Shown one piece after another: positions 19,284-28,489 of a stretch of DNA of 64,000 bases (its first letter is position 1; each line of letters opens with the position of its first letter). Origin of the DNA: Streptococcus urinalis 2285-97. Its GTDB lineage: Bacteria; Bacillota; Bacilli; Lactobacillales; Streptococcaceae. Position numbers and translations under genes: made by a program. The notes under the pieces are model-generated. The model was not told the DNA's origin and did no database searches. It saw only the letters and a list, made by a program, of their open reading frames with translations. The stretch lies in the NCBI RefSeq assembly GCF_000188055.2, contig NZ_AEUZ02000001.1, positions 1,440,001 through 1,504,000 of the forward strand. Reading direction: 5' to 3'.

Positions 19284-19991
19284 TTAGGCTCCTTCAAATT
19301 TGTAACCATAACCTCTCACTGTTTTTATAAATTGTGGTGATTTTGGATCTTGCTCAATCTTTTCTCTCAGTTTTCCAATATGGACATCCACTAGTCTGGT
19401 TTCAAGTCCAAAGTCATAACCCCATATTCTCTCTAAGAGTCTTTCTCTAGTTAATGTCATTTTGGGATGTTTTGCTAAGTAAAGTAATAATTCAAATTCT
19501 TTTGGTGTTAGTGAAACAAGCTGATCTTGACAATAAATTTCGTGACGATCTGGATAGATTTTAAGATAGTCAATTTCTAATACATCATCTGAAATCATAT
19601 CTTCGTCTTCTTCTAATTGATCATTGTCAGTTCGTCTTAAAACTGCTTTAATCCTAGCCATTAATTCTCTTGGGCTAAATGGTTTTGTCATGTAGTCATC
19701 CGCACCTAGTTCTAAAGCAAAAACTTTATCAAACTCATCACCTTTAGCAGAGAGCATAATAATTGGTGTCTTTTTATGTTGAGCTCTCAATCTTTTACAA
19801 ACTTCAATACCATCCAACTGAGGCAACATAATATCCAATACTATTAAATCAAAATGTTCAGTTAATGCTAAATTCAGTGCTGTTCTACCATCTTCAGCTG
19901 TTTTAACTTGATAGCCTTCTTTAACTAAATGATAATCTAATAATGTCAAAATAGGCAATTCATCATCTACAATAAGTATCTGTTTTTTCAT
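19284..19991 (-). CDS. pnpR: OmpR-family response regulator (PnpR/PhoP)
   Basis: This 235-residue regulator has a receiver domain with acidic pocket DDE, phospho-acceptor Asp in LIVLDIMLPQ (about 53) and the conserved Lys in MTKPFSPRE. The C-terminal winged-helix domain is LTPKEFELLLYL to VRGYGYKFE. It probably binds the TTTACA repeats before pstS. It is the first gene of a pnpRS-pstSCAB-phoU block. Confidence 0.92.
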   Translation of the reverse strand: MKKQILIVDDELPILTLLDYHLVKEGYQVKTAEDGRTALNLALTEHFDLIVLDIMLPQLDGIEVCKRLRAQHKKTPIIMLSAKGDEFDKVFALELGADDYMTKPFSPRELMARIKAVLRRTDNDQLEEDEDMISDDVLEIDYLKIYPDRHEIYCQDQLVSLTPKEFELLLYLAKHPKMTLTRERLLERIWGYDFGLETRLVDVHIGKLREKIEQDPKSPQFIKTVRGYGYKFEGA

Positions 19992-20046
19992 GATTACTCC
20001 TCATTAAGATTATATCACATTTTCTGAATTCATTATTTTTAATCGT

Positions 20047-20076
20047 AAAAAGACTAGTAAACTAGTCTTTTTTTTT
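20047..20076. terminator. terminator of the LLM oxidoreductase gene
   Basis: AAAAGACTAGT / ACTAGTCTTTT with a 2-base centre and flanking A/T runs. Confidence 0.75.
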
Positions 20077-21115
20077 ATTTATTAAAGTGACGACGAACAA
20101 GTGGTGCGACCTCTTTTCCATATAGTTGAATAGCTTCCAAGACTTGCTCATGCTGCATAGAACCAATAGGTAAATGAAGCATAAAACGATCCAATTGTAA
20201 GTCAGTAATGATGTTAATTATCTTTTGGGCCACATGTTCTGGATCACCAACAAAAATAGCACCTTCTGGGCCGACAGAAGCTAAATATTGTTCTTTCGTC
20301 ATTTCTGACCAATGCGATCTCCCTTTTGCAATATTATCAACTGTTTGTTTTGTTGGGTAAAAGTAATGATCAATTGCTGCTTGATTATCGCCTTCAATCC
20401 AACCCCAAGAGTGAGCTGCAACTTTGAGTTGCTCAGGTGAATGGCCATAGCGGCTACCAATTTCTTTATAAATGGCTACCAACTGCGCAAATGCTTTTGG
20501 ATTTCCTCCTATTGTTGCATAAACAATAGGAAGTCCTTTTTGAGCAATTTTAACTGTTGAATCAACATTACCACCAGTTGCAACCCAGATAGGCAACTTT
20601 CCTACTTGTGCTCTCGGATAGACTGGACGATTATCAACAGTTTGGGATAATTGTCCTTGCCAATTTAATTTTGTATTTTCATTAATTGTCAGGAGCATAT
20701 CCAATTTTTCATCAAAAAGTTGATCATAATCTTTTAAATCATAACCAAAAAGTGGAAAGGATTCAATAAAAGAACCTCTTCCAGCCATAATTTCTGCCCT
20801 GCCATTTGAAATAGCATCAATTGTAGCATACTGTTGATAAATCCTAACAGGATCATTTGATGAGATGATCGTTACAGCTGGTGTGAGTTTGATTTGTTTT
20901 GTATTAACAGCTCCTGCAGCAAGTACGATTTCAGGTGCTGAAACAGCAAAGTCTTCACGGTGGTGTTCCCCAATACCATAAACATCTAATCCTACTTTAT
21001 CAGCTAATTCAATTTCTTCGACCAGTTGTCTAATTCTTTCTTGATGCGTTATTTTTTCTTTTGAAACTTCTAATTGTGTTGTTTCACCAAAAGTTGTAAT
21101 ACCTAGTTCAATCAT
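20075..21115 (-). CDS. LLM-class (luciferase-like) flavin-dependent oxidoreductase
   Basis: A 346-residue bacterial-luciferase-like TIM barrel (MIELGITTFGET start, DVYGIGEHHREDF about 45-57, AVTIISSNDPVRIYQQYATID about 80-100, EIMAGRGSFIESFPLFG). These use FMNH2 or F420, and streptococci have FMN. Substrate unknown. It stands 69 bases after the VOC protein gene on the same strand, so they may form an operon. Confidence 0.85.
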   Translation of the reverse strand: MIELGITTFGETTQLEVSKEKITHQERIRQLVEEIELADKVGLDVYGIGEHHREDFAVSAPEIVLAAGAVNTKQIKLTPAVTIISSNDPVRIYQQYATIDAISNGRAEIMAGRGSFIESFPLFGYDLKDYDQLFDEKLDMLLTINENTKLNWQGQLSQTVDNRPVYPRAQVGKLPIWVATGGNVDSTVKIAQKGLPIVYATIGGNPKAFAQLVAIYKEIGSRYGHSPEQLKVAAHSWGWIEGDNQAAIDHYFYPTKQTVDNIAKGRSHWSEMTKEQYLASVGPEGAIFVGDPEHVAQKIINIITDLQLDRFMLHLPIGSMQHEQVLEAIQLYGKEVAPLVRRHFNK

Positions 21116-21183
21116 AAATGACTCCTTTAACTATCTTGATAACTATGATATTACTAATTAGTATCTTTTTCAATTAATCTGTC

Positions 21184-21564
21184 TTAGACGGTCAATTCAA
21201 TTTGATTTCCTTCAGGATCATAAATAACAGCTTCATAATAACCATCACCAGTAACTCTAGGTCCATTTTGAATAGGAAAACCATTTTCTGCAAAATAGTT
21301 TGCTTTCTGATCAACTGCTTCTTTACTTCCTAATGATACGGCAATATGAGTGAAACCATATTGATTTCTAGTTCCTTCATCTAAATCTGCTCTTGACATG
21401 ACTTCAAGCCTTGCGCCATTCGAAAAAGAAATAAAATAAGAGTAAAATCCCGTTTTGGAATTATGATAAAGTTCACTTACTTTACCATTAAAGTGTTTGC
21501 AATAAAAGTTTTTTTCCAGTTCAATATCTCTTTCCCATAGAGCCACATGTTCAATCTTAACCAT
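21184..21564 (-). CDS. VOC/glyoxalase-fold protein
   Basis: A 126-residue vicinal-oxygen-chelate protein with two beta-alpha-beta-beta-beta modules: KIEHVALWERDIE at the start with metal-ligand-type His, FTHIAVSLGS in the middle with His, and DGYYEAVIYDPEGNQIEL at the end. It resembles the lactoylglutathione-lyase-like YaeR/SMU-type group. Enzymatic substrate unknown. AGGAG precedes the ATG. Confidence 0.8.
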   Translation of the reverse strand: MVKIEHVALWERDIELEKNFYCKHFNGKVSELYHNSKTGFYSYFISFSNGARLEVMSRADLDEGTRNQYGFTHIAVSLGSKEAVDQKANYFAENGFPIQNGPRVTGDGYYEAVIYDPEGNQIELTV

Positions 21565-21753
21565 ATTTTATTCTCCTTTTTTACTTAGTATAACCTATTA
21601 TTTATTAAAAATCTGATGAAATGCTACGATTCCTAGATACTTTCCTATCTTGATTTTTGCCAAATTTTTCCACTTTATAGTTCAAATTTTCTTATTTAAG
21701 GAAATGATAGTATAATAAGATTACTATTGAGAAGAAAGAAGGTCTATCATTAA

Positions 21754-21900
21754 ATGGCTATAACTTATAAACGAAAAGACGATCTTGAAAAGATGCTAGG
21801 ATCATTTGCCAAACTACCTGAAATGTCAAATGTCAATGTACCTGAAACAAAGACGACTGATACAGATATCAAGAATAACTCACAAAAAGATAACAACTAA
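21754..21900 (+). CDS. SPJ_0845-family small protein
   Basis: A 48-residue protein starting MAITYKRKDDLEKMLGSFAKLPEM, with a Thr/Asn/Lys-rich tail. I recognise the start as that of the streptococcal SPJ_0845 family, which has no known function. A GAAAGAAGG ribosome site lies about 11 bases upstream. It lies alone between the VOC gene (-) and the permease operon (+). Confidence 0.7.
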   Translation: MAITYKRKDDLEKMLGSFAKLPEMSNVNVPETKTTDTDIKNNSQKDNN

Positions 21901-21985
21901 ATTGACGAATAGGTTTTTTGGGGGCTTCATGTTTGAAGCCTTTCCATTTTTCTAGCCACTACTATGTTGTCGGAGGTCCATTTTC

Positions 21986-22891
21986 ATGTCGGTATTTTCA
22001 CATTTACCTTCAAGTGTGCTACAATGGTTTGCTATCTTTTTGTCAATCATCATTGAAGCACTTCCTTTTGTTTTACTCGGTGCTATTTTATCAGGTTTTA
22101 TAGAAGTTTATATCACACCTGATAAGGTTCAGCGCTACCTTCCCAAAAATCGTTTTTTGCGAATTCTTTTTGGAACATTTGTTGGTTTCATTTTTCCATC
22201 TTGTGAATGCGGTATTGTTCCTATCATTAATCGCTTTTTAGAGAAAAAAGTCCCTAGTTACACTGCAATTCCTTTTTTAACAACAGCACCTATTATCAAT
22301 CCTATTGTTTTATTTGCAACTTACTCAGCTTTTGGTAACTCCATGAGATTTTTGTTATTAAGATTATTTGGGGCTATTCTTACAGCTATTATTTTAGGAC
22401 TAATGTTAGCGTTCTTTGTTGATGAAAACATTCTGAAAGATAATCTAGAACCTCTTCATTTTCATGATTATTCTCATGAAAAATGGACAAAAAAAGTTTT
22501 CTTAGCACTTGCTCATGCTATTGATGAATTTTTTGATACTGGACGTTACTTAGTATTTGGTACTCTAATTGCTTCAGCTATGCAAATCTATGTCCCAACA
22601 CGAATTTTAACAAGCATTGGACATAATAAAATCACTGCTATTTTAATCATGATGCTTTTAGCTTTCATCTTATCTCTTTGTAGTGAAGCAGATGCTTTTA
22701 TCGGTGCTTCGTTGTTATCAACATTTGGTTTGGCACCAGTACTTGCTTTCTTACTGATTGGTCCTATGATTGATATCAAAAATTTGATGATGATGCTAAA
22801 AGCATTCAAGGGCAGATTTATCGCACAATTCATTAGTGTATCTGCTATTGTTATTATGTGTTATTGTTTATTAGTGGGGGTAATAGGATGA
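21986..22891 (+). CDS. DUF318/YraQ-type permease
   Basis: A 301-residue membrane protein with about eight helices. It carries the family cysteine motif FIFPSCECGIVPI (about 71-83) and two repeats of small-residue helix motifs (PFLTTAPIINPIV and FILSLCSEADAFIGAS). This family includes ArsP organoarsenical permeases and B. subtilis YcgR. It is paired with a TIGR03943 protein overlapping by ATGA, a conserved two-gene unit. Substrate unknown; a metal or metalloid link is only inferred from relatives. Confidence 0.8.
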   Translation: MSVFSHLPSSVLQWFAIFLSIIIEALPFVLLGAILSGFIEVYITPDKVQRYLPKNRFLRILFGTFVGFIFPSCECGIVPIINRFLEKKVPSYTAIPFLTTAPIINPIVLFATYSAFGNSMRFLLLRLFGAILTAIILGLMLAFFVDENILKDNLEPLHFHDYSHEKWTKKVFLALAHAIDEFFDTGRYLVFGTLIASAMQIYVPTRILTSIGHNKITAILIMMLLAFILSLCSEADAFIGASLLSTFGLAPVLAFLLIGPMIDIKNLMMMLKAFKGRFIAQFISVSAIVIMCYCLLVGVIG

Positions 22892-23703
22892 TCAGATTTC
22901 TTATACTTTCGGGTTACTTTGAGTTAACCATGTATCTACAACTTTCCGAAAAATTAGATCAATACATTAATACTCATTATGCCTACTTAGCTTATATTTC
23001 GATGGTTCTATCCTTTCTTTTAGCTCTTGTTCAACTGATTATTTGGATGAAAAATATTAAGATGCACAGTCATCTAAAAGGCTGGCTTACAAAAGGAACA
23101 AGCCTATTGATTTTAGTTTTTCCAGTTCTTGTTGGTTTATTGGTACCAACGGTATCTCTGGATTCTCAAACCGTTTCTGCAAAAGGTTATACCTTTCCAT
23201 TAGCTGCTGGTTCAGATAGGAAGATTGCAGATCAAGAAGGAACGACAATTCAATATTTAAAGCCAGATACTAGTTTATACTTTACACATAATGCCTATCA
23301 AAAGGAAATGCAAAAAGAATTAAAAGCTTATAAAGGTTCAAAACCAATAATCATCACAACTGAAAATTACATGGAACTTATGGAATTAATCTATCTGTAT
23401 CCTGATGAATTTTTAAACCGTGATATTCAATACACTGGTTTTGTTTACAATGCTCCAAATAATAAAGGCTATCAATTTTTATTTAGATTTGGCATCATTC
23501 ATTGTATCGCAGACTCTGGTGTCTATGGATTATTAACGACGGGTAATACCAAGACATACGCTAATAATGCTTGGTTAACAGCAAAAGGACGTATTCGCAT
23601 AGAGTATGATAAACAACTCAAACAAAATTTACCTGTCCTTCATATTAATGACGTAAAAGAAACTAACCAACCAAAAAATCCATATGTTTATAGGGTATTT
23701 TAA
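22888..23703 (+). CDS. TIGR03943-family (YcgQ-like) permease-associated protein
   Basis: A 271-residue protein with two to three N-terminal helices (about 1-30, 30-50 and 68-85) and a soluble C-terminal domain (about 90-271), typical of TIGR03943/DUF1980. The start at 22888 overlaps the permease stop (ATGA) and has GGGGG upstream; the longer open frame only runs into the permease. It contains CIADSGVYGLL, a family cysteine motif. It is presumed to work with the DUF318 permease. Confidence 0.8.
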   Translation: MIRFLILSGYFELTMYLQLSEKLDQYINTHYAYLAYISMVLSFLLALVQLIIWMKNIKMHSHLKGWLTKGTSLLILVFPVLVGLLVPTVSLDSQTVSAKGYTFPLAAGSDRKIADQEGTTIQYLKPDTSLYFTHNAYQKEMQKELKAYKGSKPIIITTENYMELMELIYLYPDEFLNRDIQYTGFVYNAPNNKGYQFLFRFGIIHCIADSGVYGLLTTGNTKTYANNAWLTAKGRIRIEYDKQLKQNLPVLHINDVKETNQPKNPYVYRVF

Positions 23704-23711
23704 CCATATAA

Positions 23712-23748
23712 AAAAAGACTTTAAACGCTGTTTAAAGTCTTTTTTTTA
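23712..23748. terminator. bidirectional terminator, permease operon / ftsY
   Basis: AAAGACTTTAAAC-gct-GTTTAAAGTCTTT with A- and T-runs on both sides, between convergent genes. Confidence 0.9.
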
Positions 23749-25167
23749 TAAAATACCTTCTAACAAGCCTCGCATAAAATCTTCTGAATGAAACTCACCA
23801 ATATCATCGACTTTTTCACCAAAACCAATGAATTTTACAGGAATATCAAGTTCTTGTCTAATGGCAAGAACAACCCCACCTTTTGCAGTACCATCAATTT
23901 TAGTTAGAATAATACCAGTTAATGGCGTAATCTTAGAAAATTCTTTGGCTTGACTGAGTGCATTTTGACCTGTTGAGGCATCCAAAGCTAATAACGTTTC
24001 ATGAGGCGCATCAGGAATCACGCGCTTAATGATGCGTCCCATTTTTTCTAATTCTTGCATTAAGTTTTCTTTGTTTTGCAAACGACCTGCAGTATCAATA
24101 AATAAAACATCAATTCCTTGTGTTATTGCTTTTTCAACACCGTCAAAGACAACCGAAGCAGGATCTGCCTTTTCTGGTCCAGTAATAACAGGCACATCCA
24201 CACGTTTACCCCACTCAACTAATTGCGCAACAGCACCAGCACGGAAGGTATCAGCCGCAACCATCATAACTTTTTTGCCTTCTTGTTTGTATTTATATGC
24301 TAATTTTCCGATAGATGTTGTTTTCCCAACACCATTCACACCAACAAAAAGCATTACAGTTAGTCCATCTTGAAGTTTTACTCCTTCATGATAAACGCCA
24401 TCTTTTTCATAGATTAAAACTAATTTTTCGACAATAACACGTTTTAGATCTTCTGGTTTCTTAGCATTTTCAAGCCTTGCTTCATAGCGTAATTCTTCAG
24501 TTAATGTAGAAGCAACGGTAACACCCACATCTGACAAGATAAGCATTTCTTCTAATTCTTCGAAGAAATCCTCATCAACTCGTCTAAAGTTTGCAAGAAA
24601 AGAATTCAGACGAGCACTGAAACCAGTCCTTGTTTTCTTTAAACTGCGACTATACTTTTCATCATCACTTTCTTCATTTTCAGGAAATGGAGCTGTTACA
24701 ACTTCAGAAGTATCAATAGTCGTTTGATTATCAGATAGAGCCCTATTATCATCATTAGTTACAGGCTTAGTTGAATTAAAAGTACTTTCATCTTGCTCTT
24801 CATTCTTATTTAAGTCAGCTTGTGATTCTACTTTTAAGTCTTCACTAACCCTTGTTTCTGACTCTGAATTAAGAGGAAGGTCATTGACCATGTCATTTAG
24901 ATGTTCATCATTTGTTTCATTGTCTTGGTTAATTTCTGAATAGATAGTTTCTTTTTCTAATATTGTGACAGTCTGATTGTCTTCTTCCTTATCAGAATCA
25001 ATAGGTAAATCATTTACTAATTCCGTTAAATCTCCAGAAGAATCCTCTTCTAAAGAATGATCTGATTCTATTGTTTCTTTTTCAAGAATTTGAACTTCTT
25101 GTTCTGAATCTTCTTTGATTTCAGAATCTTTCTTTTTTTTACCAAATAAGCGATCAAATAATCCCAT
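23746..25167 (-). CDS. ftsY: signal recognition particle receptor FtsY
   Basis: This 473-residue SRP receptor GTPase has a long acidic A domain (about 1-165, rich in Glu/Asp/Ser with a repeated NDLPIDS/NDLPLNS motif), then the N domain. The G domain follows: GVNGVGKTTSIGKLA (about 277-291), DTFRAGAVAQL, DTAGRLQNKENLM, TKIDGTAKGG. The A domain is unusually long but normal for streptococci, and is thought to aid membrane binding. The start overlaps the HAD stop by 1 base. Confidence 0.95.
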   Translation of the reverse strand: MGLFDRLFGKKKKDSEIKEDSEQEVQILEKETIESDHSLEEDSSGDLTELVNDLPIDSDKEEDNQTVTILEKETIYSEINQDNETNDEHLNDMVNDLPLNSESETRVSEDLKVESQADLNKNEEQDESTFNSTKPVTNDDNRALSDNQTTIDTSEVVTAPFPENEESDDEKYSRSLKKTRTGFSARLNSFLANFRRVDEDFFEELEEMLILSDVGVTVASTLTEELRYEARLENAKKPEDLKRVIVEKLVLIYEKDGVYHEGVKLQDGLTVMLFVGVNGVGKTTSIGKLAYKYKQEGKKVMMVAADTFRAGAVAQLVEWGKRVDVPVITGPEKADPASVVFDGVEKAITQGIDVLFIDTAGRLQNKENLMQELEKMGRIIKRVIPDAPHETLLALDASTGQNALSQAKEFSKITPLTGIILTKIDGTAKGGVVLAIRQELDIPVKFIGFGEKVDDIGEFHSEDFMRGLLEGIL

Positions 25168-25991
25168 TATTCTACCTCATCTAAAATATATCGTTTAACA
25201 GCTTCAGCCACACCAGATTGATCATTCGTTTTTGTTGTAACAGCTTTTGCTGTTTTCTTTGCAATATCAACGCCATTTGCCATTGCGACACCTAGACCAG
25301 CCCAAGCTAACATTGAAAGATCATTTGCTTCATCTCCCATAGCCATTACTTGACTAGCTTCAAATCCCAAATGGTTACAAAGCAGATTCAATCCAAAAGC
25401 CTTATGAACACCTTTTGGCATTAACTCAAAAATAATATCCCTTGATTTATAGGCTTCAAAATTCTCAAAAAGCCATTCTGGCAATTGTGCAATTTGTTTG
25501 TCTAAAAAATCTGCGTCTGTAACAGTAACAACTTTATTGTAAACAATATCTTTTGGAACTTGCTCAAAGTTTTCAACTTCTACAAAAGTTAACAATGGAT
25601 TTGCCATATGATATTGTGATTTACGATCTCCACTAGGAATACTGTATACAATGCCATCGCTTAAAATATCTGTTGGTAAACCAGTATTATCTAACATAGT
25701 ATGTAAGTCAGCTAGTTGCTCTCTTGACAATGAACTCTTATCTAAAATGTCGCCAGTATTGCGCTGAACAAGACCACCATTAAAGGTAATACTATAATCA
25801 TTTTCACTAATGAGATCTAGTTCTTCTAATAGATTTCCAATTGCTTTCAAAGGTCTTCCTGTTGTGATGACAACTTTAACACCTTTTTCTCTAGCTTTTT
25901 GAAGTGCTTCTTTATTTTCATCACTAACTGTTTTCTCAGTTGTAAATAAAGTACCATCCAAATCCAATGCTAATAGTTTAATATCTGACAT
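25167..25991 (-). CDS. Cof-type HAD-superfamily hydrolase
   Basis: A 274-residue haloacid-dehalogenase phosphatase with motif I DLDGTL (Asp at about 9 and 11), motif II TTGR, a C2B cap (about 85-190) and motif IV GDEANDLSML. Such enzymes dephosphorylate sugar phosphates or FMN-like substrates; the specific substrate is unknown. It is coupled to ftsY and to a second HAD gene by one-base overlaps. Confidence 0.88.
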   Translation of the reverse strand: MSDIKLLALDLDGTLFTTEKTVSDENKEALQKAREKGVKVVITTGRPLKAIGNLLEELDLISENDYSITFNGGLVQRNTGDILDKSSLSREQLADLHTMLDNTGLPTDILSDGIVYSIPSGDRKSQYHMANPLLTFVEVENFEQVPKDIVYNKVVTVTDADFLDKQIAQLPEWLFENFEAYKSRDIIFELMPKGVHKAFGLNLLCNHLGFEASQVMAMGDEANDLSMLAWAGLGVAMANGVDIAKKTAKAVTTKTNDQSGVAEAVKRYILDEVE

Positions 25992-26788
25992 TATTTTACT
26001 AATCCCTCCATATAAGTTAACACTGAACTATCGTCACAATGTCCAATAACTTCATTTGCCACCTCTTTTATTGCATCTCTTGCATTTTCCATAGCTACGG
26101 AATGGCCAGCAAAATGCATCATTTCATAATCATTTAAATTATCACCAAAGGCAATGACATCTTCTTTTTTTATGCCTAAGGAATCACACAAATGTGATAA
26201 GCCAAAAGCTTTATTAACTTCACTAAGGACAATATCGATAGAATCAAATCCTGTTGTAACTGCTCTAGCATAATCAACATTTTGGTTCAACCATTCTTCT
26301 CCTTGAGCTACTGTGTCACCTGTGAAATTGGTTGTTAATTTGAAAATATCATCATTAATAGCCTCAAAATCAGAGACAAGTTGAACATTTTCATAATAAA
26401 AGTTTGACTTATCAATATAATCCTGACTTGAACTTTTTAACACATAGGAGCCATTTTTTCCGGAAAGTAACAGATTTTTTCCAGGATGATAAGGGTTTTC
26501 AAAAACTTTGTCTTTTATATGAAGGTACTGCTCTCTTGTCATGTAATCGGCAAAGATAATCTTATTTTGATATTGCACAATAGAACCATTTTCAGCAATA
26601 ATCGCAATGTCTTCTAAAAAATCTTCAAATAATTTTTCAATTGCTAAGAGTGAACGTCCACTTGAAACGGTGAAAATCATACCTTTTTCTTTAAATGCTT
26701 CTAATAATTTTGCTAATCGCTCTTTTTCATAAGCACCTTGGCTATTTAAAAAAGTACCATCCATATCTGTCGCTATCAATTTAATCAT
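25991..26788 (-). CDS. Cof-type HAD-superfamily hydrolase (second copy)
   Basis: A 265-residue HAD phosphatase with motif I TDMDGTFLNS, motif II VSSGR, cap domain, and motif IV FGDNLNDYEMM. The start at ATG 26788 (AAAGGGAAAAGG upstream) is chosen; the open frame extends to 27073 but that part lies antiparallel inside the recombinase end and has no domain. In streptococci this gene normally follows smc. Here the prophage sits immediately upstream, so smc, if present, must lie beyond the prophage. Confidence 0.87.
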   Translation of the reverse strand: MIKLIATDMDGTFLNSQGAYEKERLAKLLEAFKEKGMIFTVSSGRSLLAIEKLFEDFLEDIAIIAENGSIVQYQNKIIFADYMTREQYLHIKDKVFENPYHPGKNLLLSGKNGSYVLKSSSQDYIDKSNFYYENVQLVSDFEAINDDIFKLTTNFTGDTVAQGEEWLNQNVDYARAVTTGFDSIDIVLSEVNKAFGLSHLCDSLGIKKEDVIAFGDNLNDYEMMHFAGHSVAMENARDAIKEVANEVIGHCDDSSVLTYMEGLVK

Positions 26789-26921
26789 ACAATCTAACCT
26801 TTTCCCTTTCAAGGGGGTGCAAAACCCGAGTGGGGTGTGCATCTCAAATCCTAATATAACTCCTTCTATTATAACACAGAAACACCAAAAAAAGACGTGC
26901 CGAATTGACACATCTTGTCTT
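26789..26921. promoter_or_regulatory. chromosome/prophage junction with HAD-ftsY promoter; attL candidate
   Basis: The gap between HAD and the recombinase gene holds a minus-strand extended -10 TGT-TATAAT (26868-26876), followed by GAAGGAG and a 5' leader of about 75 bases. It is the only place where the left attachment site of the prophage can lie, if the prophage ends at its recombinase genes. The att core cannot be defined without the right end. Confidence 0.5.
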
Positions 26922-28487
26922 CTATAAATCAATCCGAACACCATTTTTGAAGGTGAGGCTGATTTTCTTGCCCTCTTTAATATCCAATCGCTCAACACTA
27001 GTCTGCCAGAGTTCTTGATTGAAATCTGTAATGAGGTCTTCCTGCTGTTTGAGTTGTTGAATAAATCCATCAAGACTTAGCTGTTTACTTTTCTGCTCTT
27101 CTAAGGATGACGTAGCTTCCTGCAACTCTTTCTGCCTTTCTTGGTAGGCTGTTACTAGAGTATCGTACTGCTCTTGGTAAAGGTCTTGATTCTGAGCCTT
27201 CCTTGCATTTCTATCAACCAAGTCTTCAATGTCTTGTCGAATAGTTTCAAGTTGCTGCTCCAAATCATCAATCTTGTTTTCAAGCGGTGAGGTGTCTTTT
27301 GCCAAGTCAATCAAGAGTTCTGTATTAGCGACAATCTCCTCTCGATTACTGAGGAGTTGGTTCATGGCTGATAGGAACAAACCTTTAATCTCTTCCTCCG
27401 TCACATGGGGAGTCTGACATTTATGCTCACCCTTATACTTGGCATTGCACTGGTAGATGGTTCGTTTGTACTTGCTGGTAGAGTGCCACACCTTACTTCC
27501 AAAGGCTGACCCACAGTCACCGCAGAACAGTCGTCCTGTGAAGATGTTATTGGTTTGCCGTTTCTTTTCTAACTTATCCAATTCAACCTGAACCAAATCA
27601 AAGACTTCACGCTTGATAATGGCTTCATGGTTATTCTCCACATAATACTGTGGGAGTTCCCCTTCATTAGGTTTGGTGCTTTTGGTCAAGAAGTCCGTTG
27701 TAAAACTTTTCTGAAGGAGGGCATCCCCTTTGTATTTTTCATTCCGAAGCATACGCTTAACTGTACCGTAACTCCACTTCCTTTTTCCTTGTGGGGTTGG
27801 AATCCCTTGGGCAGTCAACTCCCTTGCGATTTTATTGGGGTTGTTGCCCAGTAAAACCTGATGGAAAATGTACCTCACGATTTTAGCTTCTTCTTGGTCA
27901 ATTTCAAAACCACCCGTGTCACTTTTCTTGAAGCCTAAAACTTGGCTGTAGGAAAAGGTCACTTGCCCTTCAGCCAACTGACGTCGTCTGCCCCAAGTCA
28001 CGTTCTCTGAAATGGAACGGCTCTCCTCTTGAGCAAGACTCGACATGATGGTAATCAGAAGCTCCCCTTTAGAATCAAAGGTCCAAATGTTCTCTTTTTC
28101 AAAATAGATTTCAACACCTGCTTCCTTGAGTTTGCGAACCGTTGAAAGGGAGTCCACCGTGTTTCTGGCAAATCGGCTGACTGACTTGGTTAAAATAAGG
28201 TCTACCTTTCCGTCAAGGGCATCTTCCACCATTTCTTGAAACCCAAGTCTCTTTTTGGTGTTTGTTCCAGAAATCCCTTCATCGGAATACATCTTGACAA
28301 ATTCCCAATCTGAGCGACTGTTGATGTAGTCTGTATAGTATGTCATCTGAGCTTCGTAGGAAGTTGTCTGATCTTCATGGTCAGTGGATACTCTGGCATA
28401 GCCTGCCACTCGTCGTTTGGTAAAGCTGGGCAGGTCAACCTTATGGGTGACCTGTTTGGCTGGTTCTATCGTGATAACTTTTTTCAT
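26922..28487 (-). CDS. large serine recombinase (phage integrase 1)
   Basis: A 521-residue serine recombinase. The N-terminal resolvase domain has GYARVST with catalytic Ser (about 35) and the Arg motif SRFARNTVD. The Recombinase domain (GFKKSDTGGFEIDQEE to KMLRNEKYKG) is followed by a zinc-ribbon (LFCGDCGSAFGSK, about 316) and a C-terminal coiled coil (about 385-480), the usual order for integrases of large serine type. It is the leftmost prophage gene. It follows the second recombinase with a 2-base gap. Confidence 0.93.
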   Translation of the reverse strand: MKKVITIEPAKQVTHKVDLPSFTKRRVAGYARVSTDHEDQTTSYEAQMTYYTDYINSRSDWEFVKMYSDEGISGTNTKKRLGFQEMVEDALDGKVDLILTKSVSRFARNTVDSLSTVRKLKEAGVEIYFEKENIWTFDSKGELLITIMSSLAQEESRSISENVTWGRRRQLAEGQVTFSYSQVLGFKKSDTGGFEIDQEEAKIVRYIFHQVLLGNNPNKIARELTAQGIPTPQGKRKWSYGTVKRMLRNEKYKGDALLQKSFTTDFLTKSTKPNEGELPQYYVENNHEAIIKREVFDLVQVELDKLEKKRQTNNIFTGRLFCGDCGSAFGSKVWHSTSKYKRTIYQCNAKYKGEHKCQTPHVTEEEIKGLFLSAMNQLLSNREEIVANTELLIDLAKDTSPLENKIDDLEQQLETIRQDIEDLVDRNARKAQNQDLYQEQYDTLVTAYQERQKELQEATSSLEEQKSKQLSLDGFIQQLKQQEDLITDFNQELWQTSVERLDIKEGKKISLTFKNGVRIDL

Positions 28488-28489
28488 GT

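Noticed and set aside
26789..26921. Exact attL core
   Set aside because: The right end of the prophage is outside the window, so no repeat pair can be compared.
25991..27073. Longer HAD protein beginning at 27073
   Set aside because: The extra 95 residues match no HAD domain and overlap the recombinase 3' end. The normal MIKLIATDMDG start with a ribosome site is at 26788.
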